This document shows, piece by piece, positions 11,495 through 22,281 of a stretch of 64,000 nucleotides of DNA. Under the pieces are notes generated by a model. That model was not told the DNA's origin and ran no database searches. It saw only the letters and a list, made by a program, of their open reading frames with translations. How positions within the stretch are numbered: the stretch's first letter is position 1; each line of letters begins with the position of its first letter. The stretch comes from Lepus europaeus (lineage: Eukaryota; Chordata; Mammalia; Lagomorpha; Leporidae), in the NCBI RefSeq assembly GCF_033115175.1, contig NC_084827.1:147863701-147927700 (forward strand). The letters are read 5' to 3'. The translations under genes and the position numbers were made by a program.

Positions 11495-11640
11495 GGTCTT
11501 GTCCTGTTCTACAGCAGCCATCTGGTTTGCAACAATGACAAGTCACCCTTTATCTAACCTGTGCACTAGAGATGGAGATGATGCCTAATTTGCATCCTTT
11601 GCAAGACTGTTGGGGAAGGCAACTGAGATAGTGCAGGTGC
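11495..11640 (-). repeat. MIR-like ancient SINE remnant
   Basis: Contains 'aatgacaagtcaccctttatctaacctg' and 'gagatggagatgatgcc'. This matches the CORE/MIR pattern around 'gcaagtcacttaacctctctgagcctcag...gatgat'. Strongly diverged, as expected for an element older than placental radiation. Confidence 0.5.
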
Positions 11641-12136
11641 CAGTGCCTTACCAGCAGATGAGAGTGAGACTAAGGAGAAGCTCCAGTGTGAGAGTATTTA
11701 CAGCCCTGCTCGCTGAGGCCAGGAGACGCGCCGTCCCCGGAAAGCGGGTGCACTCCAAGGAGGCAGGTGTGCTGATTCCATTCCAGGAGTTAATTGTGTG
11801 GGCCCTGGAGGCCTCTGACATTTTCCAGCTCCCCTTTTTGGAGGGTGGTGGATTAGTAGAGAATTTGTGTTCCTGCCCAGGCAGATTCCCTCTTGCTCCC
11901 CAGAGCTATTTCTCCCAGGTTTTGCCTCAATGTGATCACTCACTAATCCCTTTTCCCCTCTCAACACAAGGCTTACTTTTGACCAGCCCCATGTGTTTGC
12001 CTCAGCATGACTCTCGTGGAGGCAGATTTGGACCGAAAACATTTGATTGGAGAGCCACTGCAGGCCCCTACTGGGAGGAAGTCTCCAGGTTTCCAAACCC
12101 ATCCTCTTGTATCATCAAAATGTCTCAGGTCAGATC

Positions 12137-12175
12137 GTGTGTGTGTGTGTGTGTGTCTGTGCGTGCATGTGTGTG
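12137..12175. repeat. Imperfect (GT)n microsatellite
   Basis: TG repeats with CTG, GCG and CATG interruptions. Confidence 0.92.
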
Positions 12176-12615
12176 GGTTGTATCTAGTGGTAAGGAGGCC
12201 CATGGGTCAAAAACCCATTTGAGTTTGTTTGGATGAGTAAGAGATGATGGGAATTCACTGTACAAGATTATAAATATTACAGAAGTTATTCAAAATCTCA
12301 TTTACTTTTAGTCTGACTGCCTCTTTACATATTTAAATTCCATTTGCAGCCACCGACCCTGATACTCTTAAAGAAAATAACAACAAACAAGCTACAGCTA
12401 AGGGAAATGTAAATTGGTTTGTTTGCTTCTTAACACTCCTGGACAGTGAAAACACAAGCCATTGTTATTCCAAGGGACTCATTGAATATACAAAATCTTT
12501 GTCTTTCTTAGGAGTTTCTTTAAAGGTTAACCACTTTTGGAAGAGTTCTTTGTGTCTAGAAACCAATTTTATGCTCTTTTTGTCCAGCTACAAAGTTCTT
12601 ACAAACTTGTTTTCT

Positions 12616-12636
12616 ACACACACACACACACACACA
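12616..12636. repeat. (AC)n microsatellite
   Basis: About ten pure AC units. Confidence 0.93.
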
Positions 12637-13539
12637 TTTGCACTCCTTTAGAAAAGGGTGGAAACAGGGTGCTTTGGGAGAACGTGTTTGTTGTTTTCTC
12701 ATAGTGTGCTAGGAGCCTCAAGCAGCCCCGTGGAATCTGGCTGGCCTGGAGAGGTTTGTGTTACAGAGCGCAGGGGGCCGGGATCCTGCCCTGCTGGCAC
12801 CCTGGCCCTGGGCTGGAGTCAGTGCACACAGCAGTGGGGCTGGCGGCAGGTATCTGGGCTCAGGCTGTGAAATCACCCCCTGTACCCGTGAATTCCCAGG
12901 CTTCCCCTTCCTGGTGAACGTTTCCAGCAGCTTGCTTCGTGTACTCACTCAGAAATGTGCCTTCCTGGGTGAATTTCTATTGGTCTTCTGGTGGCTGTTT
13001 CCGATGGGTGATCCTGTAGAAGCCAAGATGCTGTTTCCTGGGCTTGTGTCCTCGTGCTGCCACCAAAAGACGTAATAAGGTGTCCTTTGCCTTCACTCTA
13101 AGTGGGTGGCATCAATGAACACTATTTCCCCAATGCAAATGTCTTTCTCTTTCCTTGGCATAAGAAAGTACCACACAGGGAATCTGAAGCTAAGCTGCCC
13201 CAAATTCAGCATTTTCATATACGTGGATTACCCAGTTTTTAAAATGATACTTTTAAATATGGAACCACTCAGTGACATTTAAAATGGGATTTGATTTGCA
13301 AAATTTTTATTCAAGGATGTGTGAAGAGAAGATATACTTGTACCACAATGTTTCAATTTATTTGAGTACACAAGTCTCTTAAGAGACACCAACCCTTGCC
13401 AAGCTCCAACAAAGACTGGTAGCTCACATTTGGATTTGCCTTTTTAAAACGCCATTCAACAATTCAAAAGGAATTCTCTTTGGTCTCGCATACTATTAAA
13501 CAGAAGAAGCTTTCTTTTGTTCAAATTTATCAAACTTAA

Positions 13540-13878
13540 GACACGTTTTTTAATTTACTTTATTTGAAAGGCAGTGGGACAGGAGGAAGGGAGAGGCAGT
13601 GAGAAAGACACAGGGATTTCCCATTTGCTGGTTCACTCCCCAAATGGTAACCAACACCTGGGGCTGCGCCAGGCCAGAGCTAGGAGCTGGAACCTCAATT
13701 CAGATTTCCCACATGGGTGGTGGGGATTCAATTGCCATCACCTACCTATTGCCTCCCAGGGTACTGATTAGCAGGAGGTTTGAATTGGGAGCTGGGCTGG
13801 ATTCAAACCCGGGCTTTCTGATATGAGATGCAGGCATCCCAAGCAGTATCTTAACCATTGAGCCAAATGCCCACCCCA
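13540..13878 (-). mobile_element. Old C-repeat SINE
   Basis: Reverse copy: 'ttaatttactttatttgaaaggcag', GA-rich stretch, 'ccatttgctggttcactcccc', core with 'attagcagg', and a degenerate head ending near 'aatgcccacccc' at 13877. Older subfamily; target duplication not resolved. Confidence 0.88.
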
Positions 13879-15042
13879 AAGCTCGTTTCTAAGGATCCAA
13901 AATGAGTGCACTTGGGTGTGCTCTCTGTTTCATAATAAACTGTATTTCTTCTTGGTGTGTCACTGCTCAATGATATAAATTGCAATTGTAATTATAGTCC
14001 ACAGAGGCTCTAACTGTTCAACAAAGGTGATTCAGTGAGGTCAGAACAGAATGTGGAAGTCATTACAGCAAAGCCGTTCAGGCTGGTGGTGCAGTAGGAA
14101 CTCATTGCCCAGCTGATTGGAAAGCACAGTTGTGGGTTCAGAACAAGAGGCTATCTTGGTCTGGATGGAAGACAGCTGGACGTAACGAGCTGGGATTTGG
14201 GAGGAAAGCATGGGGTTGATGCCGCGGGGCCCATGTGCCAAGAAATACCCTGTTGTCTGCGCCTGCCTTCCACCTGGACTTTCAGAAACAGGACTTAAGT
14301 GTGAAAATCAAACCAAGGTTTTAATTCCTAGGAACCCGAAGAAGCACTTGCTCCCTGACAAAGGAAGGTAGGGAGATCCTACCACAAGTATTGTCTCCGA
14401 AGGGAGGCACTGAAAGATAAATTCTCAACTACTCCACCTGTTAAAAGTAGCATGTCTAACCATTCTAACTGTACCGGTTAGGTTGCAACAGCTTCTTCCA
14501 AATTTTCTTGGAACCTTGATTCTAAGCATTAAGACTTCCTGTAACAATGTCCAATGTCAAGAGGACACTAAGAACACCAAGAATCTTTCTCTCCCCTCTG
14601 TCTCATTGGCTAGAGTTGGGTCCCCCCTAGTCACCCTTAAGCCAATCAAGAAAAGGGAAAGAACGAGTAGGGTAGGTTTAGATCAGTCGTTGTTCATGTT
14701 GGAAGGCAGGAGCAGGGAAAAGGGGAACCCACTTGCCTAGAAAACATTAACAGTGCTATGTGAATGTAATTAGGCTTCTAAATTTTACCGAGTCCCAAGG
14801 GGATATAAAAGAACCACCACACACTACTGACAGCATTGCCTCCTAACTGCAGTTACGCAATGTAGCCCATTGGCTACATGCTCCACGGGCGAGGGAGAGG
14901 CGTTGCTCTCCTCTGGGTTGCTTTGTTGGATGACTCACTCCATGCTAGGTGTTGCCGGGCAGCTCCAGCTTGTGTTTCTATTAAAGAAGAGTAGGGTGGT
15001 TTACCACCTCCTGATTCCGCTTTGGATTGTGTGGTGACAGAG
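13879..15042. other. Unannotated intergenic stretch
   Basis: No repeat family or gene recognised. AT-rich near 13920-14010. Confidence 0.45.
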
Positions 15043-15051
15043 AGGAGCCTC

Positions 15052-15309
15052 GGGGCCATCATTGTGGTTATGAGTAAAGCCGCCGCTTGTGATGCCAGCA
15101 TCCAGTATGGCCTCCAGTTCGAGTCCTGGCTGCTCCACTTCTGATCCAGATCCTTGCTAATGTGCCTGGGAAAGCAGCAGAAAATGGCCCAAGTGCTTTG
15201 GTTCTTGCACACTCATGGGGGACCAGGATGCAGCTCTTGGCTCCTGGCTTCGGCTTGGCCCAGCTCTGGCCACTGTGAGCATTTGGGGAGTGAACCAGTG
15301 GATGGATGA

Positions 15310-15347
<38 letters not shown>

Positions 15348-15395
15348 TGTGTCAGGGTAACTCTGCCTTTCAAATAAATAAGTCTTAGGGAAAAA
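15052..15395 (+). mobile_element. C-repeat SINE with TC/GT expansion
   Basis: The head is slightly degraded (GGGGCCATCATTGTGG). The body keeps a box B (GTTCGAGTCC, about 15118) and core, then a (TC)n run at 15310-15330 and a (GT)n run at 15331-15352 before 'caaataaataagtc'. A perfect 9-bp duplication AGGAGCCTC flanks it at 15043-15051 and 15396-15404. The GT expansion inside the CT-rich part is specific to this copy. Confidence 0.94.
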
Positions 15396-15404
15396 AGGAG
15401 CCTC

Positions 15405-16730
15405 ATAAAGCCCATGCATTTCCCATATTAAAGCACACAGCTGTTAGATTGCTGAGGCTTGCTTCTCAAAGTGGCTCGGCACCCACCAGACCCACGTTCG
15501 GCCTCTTCTCTCGATGACCGTGGTGTGAGTGCCTCAGGCTTTCACATTCCCATCTCAGCTTTCCTCCGCTGCACTTAGACTCCTCTTCTGGCCCATAACC
15601 CACCTCCCCCAGATCTCAGGGAACCAAGGGTTAGAGTACACTGGGTCCAGGTAAGGAATGAGAGTGTGATGAGGGGGTGAGGAACAGGCAAATGAGGAGG
15701 GCCGAGACCAGCTCCTCTGGTTCCCTTCCCCAGATGTCAAGTCCCGTCCAGACCCAGTGTGTGGGCCTTTACGCTAGATTGTTAATTGCTTGTGTGGTGC
15801 CCGAGCCTGGCACGCTGTGGTCTCCTGGAGCCAGGTCTCCTTGTGTTTAGGATTCCAAGCACCATGATCTGGTTTCAGTTTCTGATGGCAGTGTGCTCTC
15901 TGGTGCAGTCGTGCACGACCACAGCAAACAGCGCATGAAACCAAACCCATGGCTGCTACCTTTATTTTTACCTATTTCCCAAACCAACAGAAGTGACCTT
16001 CATTTAAAACTACAGAAAATAGAAGTTTAGAAAAGTAAGGAAGAGAACTCAGAAATAACTTAAAGCAAACATGTATCACGTAGTGAACTTAAATGAAAGC
16101 AAAAGTGAGTCTAAAATTCATAGCTTAAAATAAAATGGTCATATAATTCTCTATATTTTTGTTGTCTTTTTTTGTTTATTCTCTCTCCTCTCTCTCAAAA
16201 ACCTTTCTAACTGGAAAATTAAACTGGTAGCTATTATTAAATTGTAGAAGAAATATAAGCATATATTTTATCTTAAATTCTTCTTGGAATAAGGTATAAC
16301 ACTTGATTAATTAGTTGGTCAATCTTGTTGCTTCTTCCAGAGGGAACATTGTACAAAGCAAATATTTTTAACTTTGGTTTTGTAGACAATACACAGTTGA
16401 TGATGGTTCTTAAGTTAATTAAATACTTCTTAAATCAATTTCCTAAAAAAGCAAATGGTATTTCATGTTATTGTGACTGAGTGAACATATTTCTATAGGA
16501 GGCTAAGCTAAAAGAGAACCAGCTACAAAATTCATAAATTGTTTCCAATTGCATTTCTCTTTCTAATGCACACTAATCATCTCTAACATTCCCCGGGCTA
16601 CCTTTGGTCATTGAGTTCCTCAGTTAGTCGCATCTACTTCTCCTTCCTTCATTTGTAAGCAGCACACCTATGGCTGATTGGGCCAGGAACCTCCTCTTTG
16701 ACCATGTAGGGGAGATGACATATTGGAAAG
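15405..16730. other. Unannotated, AT-rich in second half
   Basis: 15950-16620 is AT-rich without a recognisable repeat family. No gene signal was seen. Confidence 0.45.
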
Positions 16731-16742
16731 AAGAGATCCTGG

Positions 16743-16911
16743 GAGACCAGGAAGAGGCACCTGGCTCCTGGCTTTGGATCGGCACAGCGCCAGCTGTGGC
16801 GGCCATTTGGGGAGTGTACCAATGGAAGGAAGACCTTTCTCTCTCTCTCTCTCTCTCTCTCACTGTCCATAACTCTACCTATCAAATTTAAAAAAAATTA
16901 AAAAAAAAAAA
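16743..16911 (+). mobile_element. 5'-truncated C-repeat SINE
   Basis: Only the 3' half is present, beginning at 'gagaccaggaagaggcacc' and running to an A-rich tail. A perfect 12-bp duplication AAGAGATCCTGG occurs at 16731-16742 and 16912-16923. The truncation therefore happened at insertion (incomplete reverse transcription) and is not later loss. Confidence 0.94.
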
Positions 16912-16923
16912 AAGAGATCCTGG

Positions 16924-18289
16924 AGTCAGGATAACACAGAATCAAGTGCTGCTCTTAGCAGCAGTTCACATAGTCACAGGGCAAATAGCTGGGCAAGTTG
17001 TTTAGCATTTTTTAGCTAAACAGCTCTCTCCTAAGTAACCCAGGGGTGATAGTACCTTGGCTTACTTCCTTGCTGGCCACACCCACCCTACCCCCACCCC
17101 ACCTTGGCCACCACACAGTGGGTTGAGCAGCCACAAAACTCCACTCCTCTCCCCACTCCTCCCTGCCTCCATCACGTCTCTCTCTCGGTTACTACACAGC
17201 CTTCCCTCGGATCTCCCTGCGTCTAGTCACCGTCCTCTGATCCATTCTCTGTGTGCTGGTCAGAGCCGATTTCATTCCTCTTACCCCGCTGCATGTCCCT
17301 TCATCACTTGTCATTGTCCTGGGACAAGGTCCAAACCCCATGGTGTGGGTCCTACAGCCCTCTCTAATCCGGCTGTGTCTTTTCTCTCCTGGCTCTCCCA
17401 CCAGTCCCAACTTGGTTCGCATTCCAGCTGCCGTGAACTGTCTTCTAAACAGCAACCCTTCCGGCTCTGGATCCAGATCGAGCCTTTCCAATTCCCCTTC
17501 TCCTTGGCCCTCTGCTAAATGCTCACCACTCTTAGACCCTGCTTGGACGTCATTCCCCTAGCAGATGCCTACTTGGGTTCTCCTCCCCAAGCCCAGTGGT
17601 ACCCCAAGGACCCATGAGGAATCTCTTCTGCACTCAGCACCTTGCACCAGCAAGAGCCTGTTGACCCCTGATCAGTCACACAAGCCACGAACTCCAGGGT
17701 GGAGCAGCCATATTTTCCCCATCTAATATCTTCAGGGTTCAACTTAGTTCCTCAGAGGAGTTGCTTAAAAAATAGGGGATAAATGAATTAATGCAAGTCT
17801 CTCAGAGTTTTTGTGTGGATTAAAATAGGAAAGGCGTGGATACATTGCTAAACGATCACCCTGTTGTTACCAGCACAATTGTTACTATTATGACTATGAA
17901 TACTGTTGCATAGTATTGTGGGGCTTTTGGATTTGATTGTGTCTTCTGCCTATAGAAACCTTTGGGCAAATGTCTCAAGGGCTTCTGACATTTTTAACTG
18001 CAGAAATGTGTCGAAAACTGCTGGAGGCAACAATTTTTTTTTTTTTGCGTCTTCATAAAAATGTGCCCCAACCTCCACTTCCTTTATTTTCTGTTCGAGT
18101 ACATTTTGCAACCTTTTGCAAATAAGTGGGTTTGTTCATTCTAACGTGCACTTCGGCAGTTGGTTCTCCTCTGTGTAACCCCTTGCGTCCTTATTCAACA
18201 GAGGCTAGTAATTACCATAGCAACCGCAGCAAGTGGCGCCTATGCACGCTCCCAGAAACAAAGCACTTGCTTAAAAAAAAAAAAAAAAC
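16924..18289. other. Intergenic stretch with MIR-like trace
   Basis: 17060-17560 is C/T-rich with a 153-codon open frame (17057-17518) that is Ser/Pro/His-rich with no domain; considered chance. About 17765-17900 looks like a diverged MIR on minus. Otherwise nothing. Confidence 0.4.
18209..18240. promoter_or_regulatory. RFX-like X-box next to CTCF-like motif
   Basis: TTACCATAGCAACC resembles the RFX palindrome GTTRCC-N-RGYAAC. GCAGCAAGTGGCGCC follows at 18226-18240 and resembles the CTCF core CCAGCAGGTGGCGC with two changes. Both are motif-level calls without conservation or binding evidence. Confidence 0.35.
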
Positions 18290-18307
18290 TACACACACAC
18301 ACACACA
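18290..18307. repeat. Short (AC)n after A-run
   Basis: An A-run at about 18272-18287 is followed by nine AC units. Confidence 0.9.
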
Positions 18308-18345
18308 TTAATTTGTAACGTGAAATTCTATTTCATGGTATTTAT

Positions 18346-18420
18346 GGGGGGAGAGGGGAATCCATGCCTGCAAGCAAGCCGACTTACCTTCTTCTCCAGA
18401 CTCCGGGGCTTGCACTGTGG
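18346..18420. repeat. 75-bp duplicated segment, copy 1
   Basis: The 75 bases starting GGGGGGAGAGGGGAATCC and ending CTTGCACTGTGG are repeated without a mismatch at 19787-19861. Flanks of the two copies are unrelated (t/t here, c/c there). On the minus strand the segment contains GAAGAAGGTAAGTCGG, a near-ideal 5' splice-site sequence. The origin of the segment is not visible in this window. Confidence 0.95.
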
Positions 18421-18482
18421 TTCTGCTGTTCCCCACCGCTTGGCACTGCCCATGCACATATTGATTCATTTTAAAAGTGATC
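18421..18482. other. Short unannotated flank
   Basis: Sequence between duplicate copy 1 and the TG microsatellite. Nothing is recognised. Confidence 0.4.
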
Positions 18483-18513
18483 TGTGTGTGTGCGTGTGTG
18501 TGTGTGCGTGTGC
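18483..18513. repeat. (TG)n microsatellite with GCG interruptions
   Basis: TG repeats interrupted by two TGCG steps. Confidence 0.93.
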
Positions 18514-18579
18514 AATGGGGGGAAAGAAAGATGGGAAGGATTCAGTGTCAGCGGGAAGGTGCAAAGGTCAGTGAGGGGT

Positions 18580-18790
18580 GTACAGCCCCGTGTAGCAGTT
18601 GTTCCTGTCTGAGTGATGATTATACTACCAAGGGGATTCATTAAAATGGAGCCGATTGCTGTTACAGTGAATGAGGCTCTCCATAAATTCTGCTGTGAGC
18701 CTGTCAGTGGCTAAGCCCATATGTAATGCTTAAGTACAGCGCCTGCATCTGCTTGCCGGTGTCTGCGTCCCAGCCCGCAGACGCCTTCCT
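18580..18790. promoter_or_regulatory. Conserved-looking noncoding block (candidate)
   Basis: Repeat-free, with intact A/T-core motifs (GATTCATTAAAATGG, CATAAATTCTGC, ATGTAATGCTTAAG) and no coding frame. This texture is common in deeply conserved enhancers, but conservation could not be tested here. Confidence 0.25.
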
Positions 18791-18890
18791 AAGCGCAGTG
18801 TGCATGTGGGTACTCGCTTCAGCTCAATCAGGAATCCCAGGGCCTGAAATCCTGTGCATGCTCAGAAATTGAGAATTCCCATTCTCGCCT

Positions 18891-18917
18891 TGTGTGTGTG
18901 TGTGCACGCGCGTGCGC
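18891..18917. repeat. Perfect alternating pyrimidine-purine tract
   Basis: Seven TG steps run without interruption into CACGCGCGTGCGC. All 27 bases alternate pyrimidine and purine, the classic Z-DNA-forming pattern. Confidence 0.9.
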
Positions 18918-19610
18918 CCAGCAAGGCTTCGGGTTTTAGATTGTAACAGAATTGTGAAGTCACACACATATTCTGGGTTTCAGCTTGGGAGGGCCTGGGG
19001 TGGAAGGGAGGAAGAAGAGTATTTGGGTTCAGCATTTGCAGGTAGCAGGGGATCCTGATCCCACAGGGCCCACTTTAAAAGATGGAAGGAGAATGCATGC
19101 GCCAGGAGAGACTCCGGGTAGAGGTCGCCCTTGGTGTCCTTGGTCAGGCAGCCGACGGTGGCTTCTTTCTGTCCTGCCTCTGAGTGCTTGGGAGAGAGAA
19201 GAAATCCTGGGTAGAAACTGCTTCAAGAGACCTTTTCTCAGGGGGTGTTTGCACCTGGTCAGGTGGAAGCCTCTTTGTGAGTTCTCCAGCTGAAACTCTG
19301 ATTTAACAACAACAACAACAACAACAAAAAAGCTTTGCTTTAAAGAAAAGAAGAAAGAAAAAAAGCCAAAAACATGGCAGTCAAAGGCTTTGCAGGACCC
19401 TATTGCAGTCTGAGCCTTTCCCTGTGTTTGCTGCCACTCACTGGGGGCAGCCAGTCTATCTTAGCAAGCAGAGCTCAAGAAAACCCGAGACCAGGACCAC
19501 GGTTGAGTGGATGGGTGTGTGCACGGGAGCAGACATTTTCTCATCGGCGTTCACCAAATATTGGAAGACACGCTACGAATTTACACTCTAAATGGGAATT
19601 GCTTGATATT
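18918..19610. other. Intergenic with (AAC)n
   Basis: A microsatellite of AAC lies at 19305-19328. The 102-codon frame at 18985-19293 shows no domain. Nothing else is recognised. Confidence 0.4.
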
Positions 19611-19611
19611 T

Positions 19612-20010
19612 TGTATTTTTTAAAAAATGTATTTATTTACTTAAGAGGCAGAGTTACAGAGAGAGAAAGAGAGGGAGAGCTCTTCCACCTGCTGATTTAC
19701 TCCCCAATGGCTGCAAGGGCCAGGGCTGGTCAGGCTGAAAGCCAGGAGCCAGGAGCTTCATCCGGGTCTCCCTGGTAAGTGCTCCCGGGGGGAGAGGGGA
19801 ATCCATGCCTGCAAGCAAGCCGACTTACCTTCTTCTCCAGACTCCGGGGCTTGCACTGTGGCTCAAACACCCGGGCCATCTTCCACTGCATACCCAGACA
19901 CATTAGCAGGGTGCTGGGTTGGAAGTGGAGCAGCTGGGTCTCGAACTGGCACCCACATGAGATGCGGGCATTACAGATGGCTTAACTCTCTATGCCACAG
20001 AGCCGACCCC
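19612..20010 (-). mobile_element. C-repeat SINE interrupted by a 75-bp insert
   Basis: Reverse SINE: tail and 'atgtatttatttacttaag' at 19620, core, head ending at 'gagccgaccccacg' near 20010. Between 'tctccctggtaagtgctccc' (ends 19786) and 'ctcaaacacccgggcc' (from 19862) lies the 75-bp block that duplicates 18346-18420. Other copies in this window read straight through this point, so the block was added within the element with little or no loss of SINE sequence. Confidence 0.93.
19787..19861. repeat. 75-bp duplicated segment, copy 2 (inside SINE)
   Basis: Identical over its full length to 18346-18420, at an offset of 1441 bases, same orientation. It interrupts the SINE at 19612-20010. There is no obvious target-site duplication at its edges and no poly(A), so it is not an ordinary retrotransposon insertion. 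Confidence 0.95.
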
Positions 20011-20970
20011 ACGTTATTATCTATTCTTTTCCTGCTTGGCCCAAGAAGGGATTGATCTGGATATAGGATAACTGATACTGCAGTCTCGGGTCCGAGGGCA
20101 AGGGTAAGGCTCCTCTTTGTTTCTGTGGCCTCCCCAGTCTCCCCTGCCCCCTCCGACGGCCTTGCGTCACACAGCCACTAGATGGCGCCTTGCGCCCAGC
20201 GATGGCTCGTCAGCCTTCCGCCCGCTTCTAGGAGAGCACATTTAGCTGAGAAGCAAAGTCGGTGACGTGGGGAATTATTACACACAGTTCATTTCCTTGT
20301 AATTTAACTCTCAGAGTAACAAAAGCATAATGTATAGCCTCGTTTTCGGGTCTGATTTACAACAATTTAAACTAAAAGATGATTTCTGCCTCGCCCCACC
20401 CCCTCCTCGTCCCTTCTGCTGATGTCAGCAGCTGGGAATTCTGCATTCCATCCCGCCAGTGCACCTCCCGAAGCCACCGGGCGGGCGGAGAAGGGGAGAG
20501 CGTGACACAGGCTTCCAGCAAACAGGGTCAGGCACCGAGTCTCCTCTTCGGCTTCCCATTCCGCTAGAGCCTCCTTGTCGGTTTACAACGCTGTGTCTTT
20601 ATTAGGGCGGTTGCGTTCGGATCGCTCCCTGCTATTAAACATCACGAGGTCCAACCGGAATGAAACGCCGTGGGGTTCAAAGCCAGAGGGTGCAGAGGTG
20701 AGCCTGGGCCCTGCTAGCCGTTCCGCTGACCCACCCTCCTGGGCCGGCTCTCCTCCCCTTCTCCAGAGCCCTGGAGGTTCCAGCCCACTTTGATGTCACC
20801 TTGCTTGAGCACTTAGGGCTCCACCAGCAATTTCGCACAGTCGCTCACTAATTGCTTCATCTGGGCTTGCTTTTCTCCCCGAGGGAAAAGGAAATAACTT
20901 TTTTTGAGTGCCTCCTTCATCTAAGGCTCTAGGTTCCGGATTTCGCATGGAATGTCCTTTCCTTGCTGTT
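20011..20970. other. Intergenic, moderately GC-rich
   Basis: No SINE or L1. Contains a strong CTCF-type motif at 20175. 20440-20780 has above-average CpG. No exon was identified. Confidence 0.4.
20175..20189 (+). promoter_or_regulatory. CTCF-type binding motif
   Basis: CCACTAGATGGCGCC matches the CTCF core CCASYAGRKGGCRS at every position. It lies in non-repeat sequence, so it is not a SINE-borne copy. Motif quality is high; occupancy is an inference. Confidence 0.6.
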
Positions 20971-20979
20971 AACAGCCCT

Positions 20980-21080
20980 ATCCCTCAGATGCGATTGATT
21001 GCATTTCTCCGATGAGGACCCTGAGAGGTTAAGTAACCTGCACACGATGACACTGGAAATCGAGGCAGGACTCAACAGCC
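20980..21080 (+). repeat. MIR-like ancient SINE remnant
   Basis: 'ctccgatgaggaccctgagaggttaagtaacctgcacacg' closely follows the MIR pattern 'cagatgaggaaactgaggc...agaggttaagtaacttgcccaagg'. Confidence 0.65.
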
Positions 21081-21194
21081 GCATTGCACGTCATCCTGAT
21101 GGCCACCTTGATCGTAAACCAGAGCGAGTGTCTCACCCTTCCATCCTTGCAGCGAGAAACACAGTGATAAAAAGTATTGCACGTGTTACCAGTA

Positions 21195-21222
21195 CACATA
21201 CACACACACACACACGCACACC
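21195..21222. repeat. (CA)n microsatellite
   Basis: CA repeats with single interruptions (CATA, CACG). Confidence 0.92.
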
Positions 21223-22280
21223 CCTTACAAGAAATTTAAGATGCTATCCGGGTTAGCCCTGTGACTTGGTAAGGAAGTTAGAGTTGTCCCCATTTTTAAA
21301 ATTAGCCAAGTTCCTAGCCTCCCTGCCAGGGCTTTTCCCACCAGGTACTCAGTAGGTGCTTAATGACTATTGTCTGTTACAGCTCCATTTTGTTGGCTCT
21401 GTGCAACTGCTGTTATCTCTTACCGGTACCTGTCCGTCTGGGGCAGGAGGGAAACATGCTGTTCCCAATACCTACTGCGACACATCGGAGCTAGAGCCCC
21501 TACTATGGGACCAATCACCTACCAAATTAGTGGAGTGCCTGGGACAAGGCAGAACCCGGGTCTCCAGCTCCAGACTGGCCACCCTCTCCCCGACAGTATC
21601 TGCTTTCACTTTATGCTGCTTGATTTGGGGAAGTTAGGTTTGATTTCAGACTTCAGATCCCCAGTCTATCCCGTCCCACCCCAAAGAAGGAAGGAAGTGG
21701 ATGCTCCCTTGGCAGTGGGCAAAAAAGACTGCCTAGGGACAGATAGACTGTGAAGCACCATAGCTTGCACTGTGCCCCGTATGTTTGGGAACAGCCATTG
21801 TAGGTGAAGGAGATTGGGTTCAAGTGTGGACGGATAGGAAAGGAAAGAGAAAGTCACTTATTGAGGGGGCCCATGTTCTCTCTATTAATTGGAGTTTCAA
21901 GTGACTACTCAGTGGCACCCACACAGCAACAATGACACTTTCTAGAACTCTCTGGTGCTCCCTTGGGTTCTTGGGACACTGGCTGGCTACACCATCACTC
22001 ACCCAAGTGGATGAGATGACGGCACTACGGAGGTGGTCCCTATAGACCCAGTGGAACCTACACATCACCTCTGCTTGACTGTGGCCTTTAGGAAGCCAGG
22101 GAACCTGGGGAACAGAGGAATGTCGACTCCTACCCTCGGAGGCCACGCTAGTCAAACATATGGAACCAATAAGGAAATTATCCTGTTCCCTAAAGAAAGG
22201 GCTTAAGAACTCAAGACTTTCACCATGTTTTGGGACTAATGACACAAAAAAAGGAAATGTCTTGTATATCTTGGGGATTT
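21223..22280. other. Unannotated intergenic stretch
   Basis: Overlapping frames of 93, 127 and 141 codons lie on different strands and have no domain. No repeat recognised. A 3' boundary with L1 sequence is at about 22282. Confidence 0.4.
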
Positions 22281-22281
22281 G

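Larger units (their letters stand above)
11641..13535. other. Intergenic stretch with two CA/TG tracts
   Basis: The 208-codon open frame at 11610-12236 has no recognisable domain and ends in a TG-microsatellite-encoded Cys-Val run. It is regarded as chance. The repeat-free block at about 12240-12600 looks conserved-like (long A/T-rich runs with intact TAAAT and TTAAA motifs). No gene or named repeat is supported. Confidence 0.4.

Noticed and set aside
11610..12236. 208-codon open frame
   Set aside because: No domain or codon-like pattern, overlaps a MIR-like piece at its start, and ends through a TG microsatellite. Best explained by chance.
17057..17561. Pro/Ser-rich frames on both strands
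   Set aside because: C/T-rich composition removes stops. No domain, signal or splice evidence.
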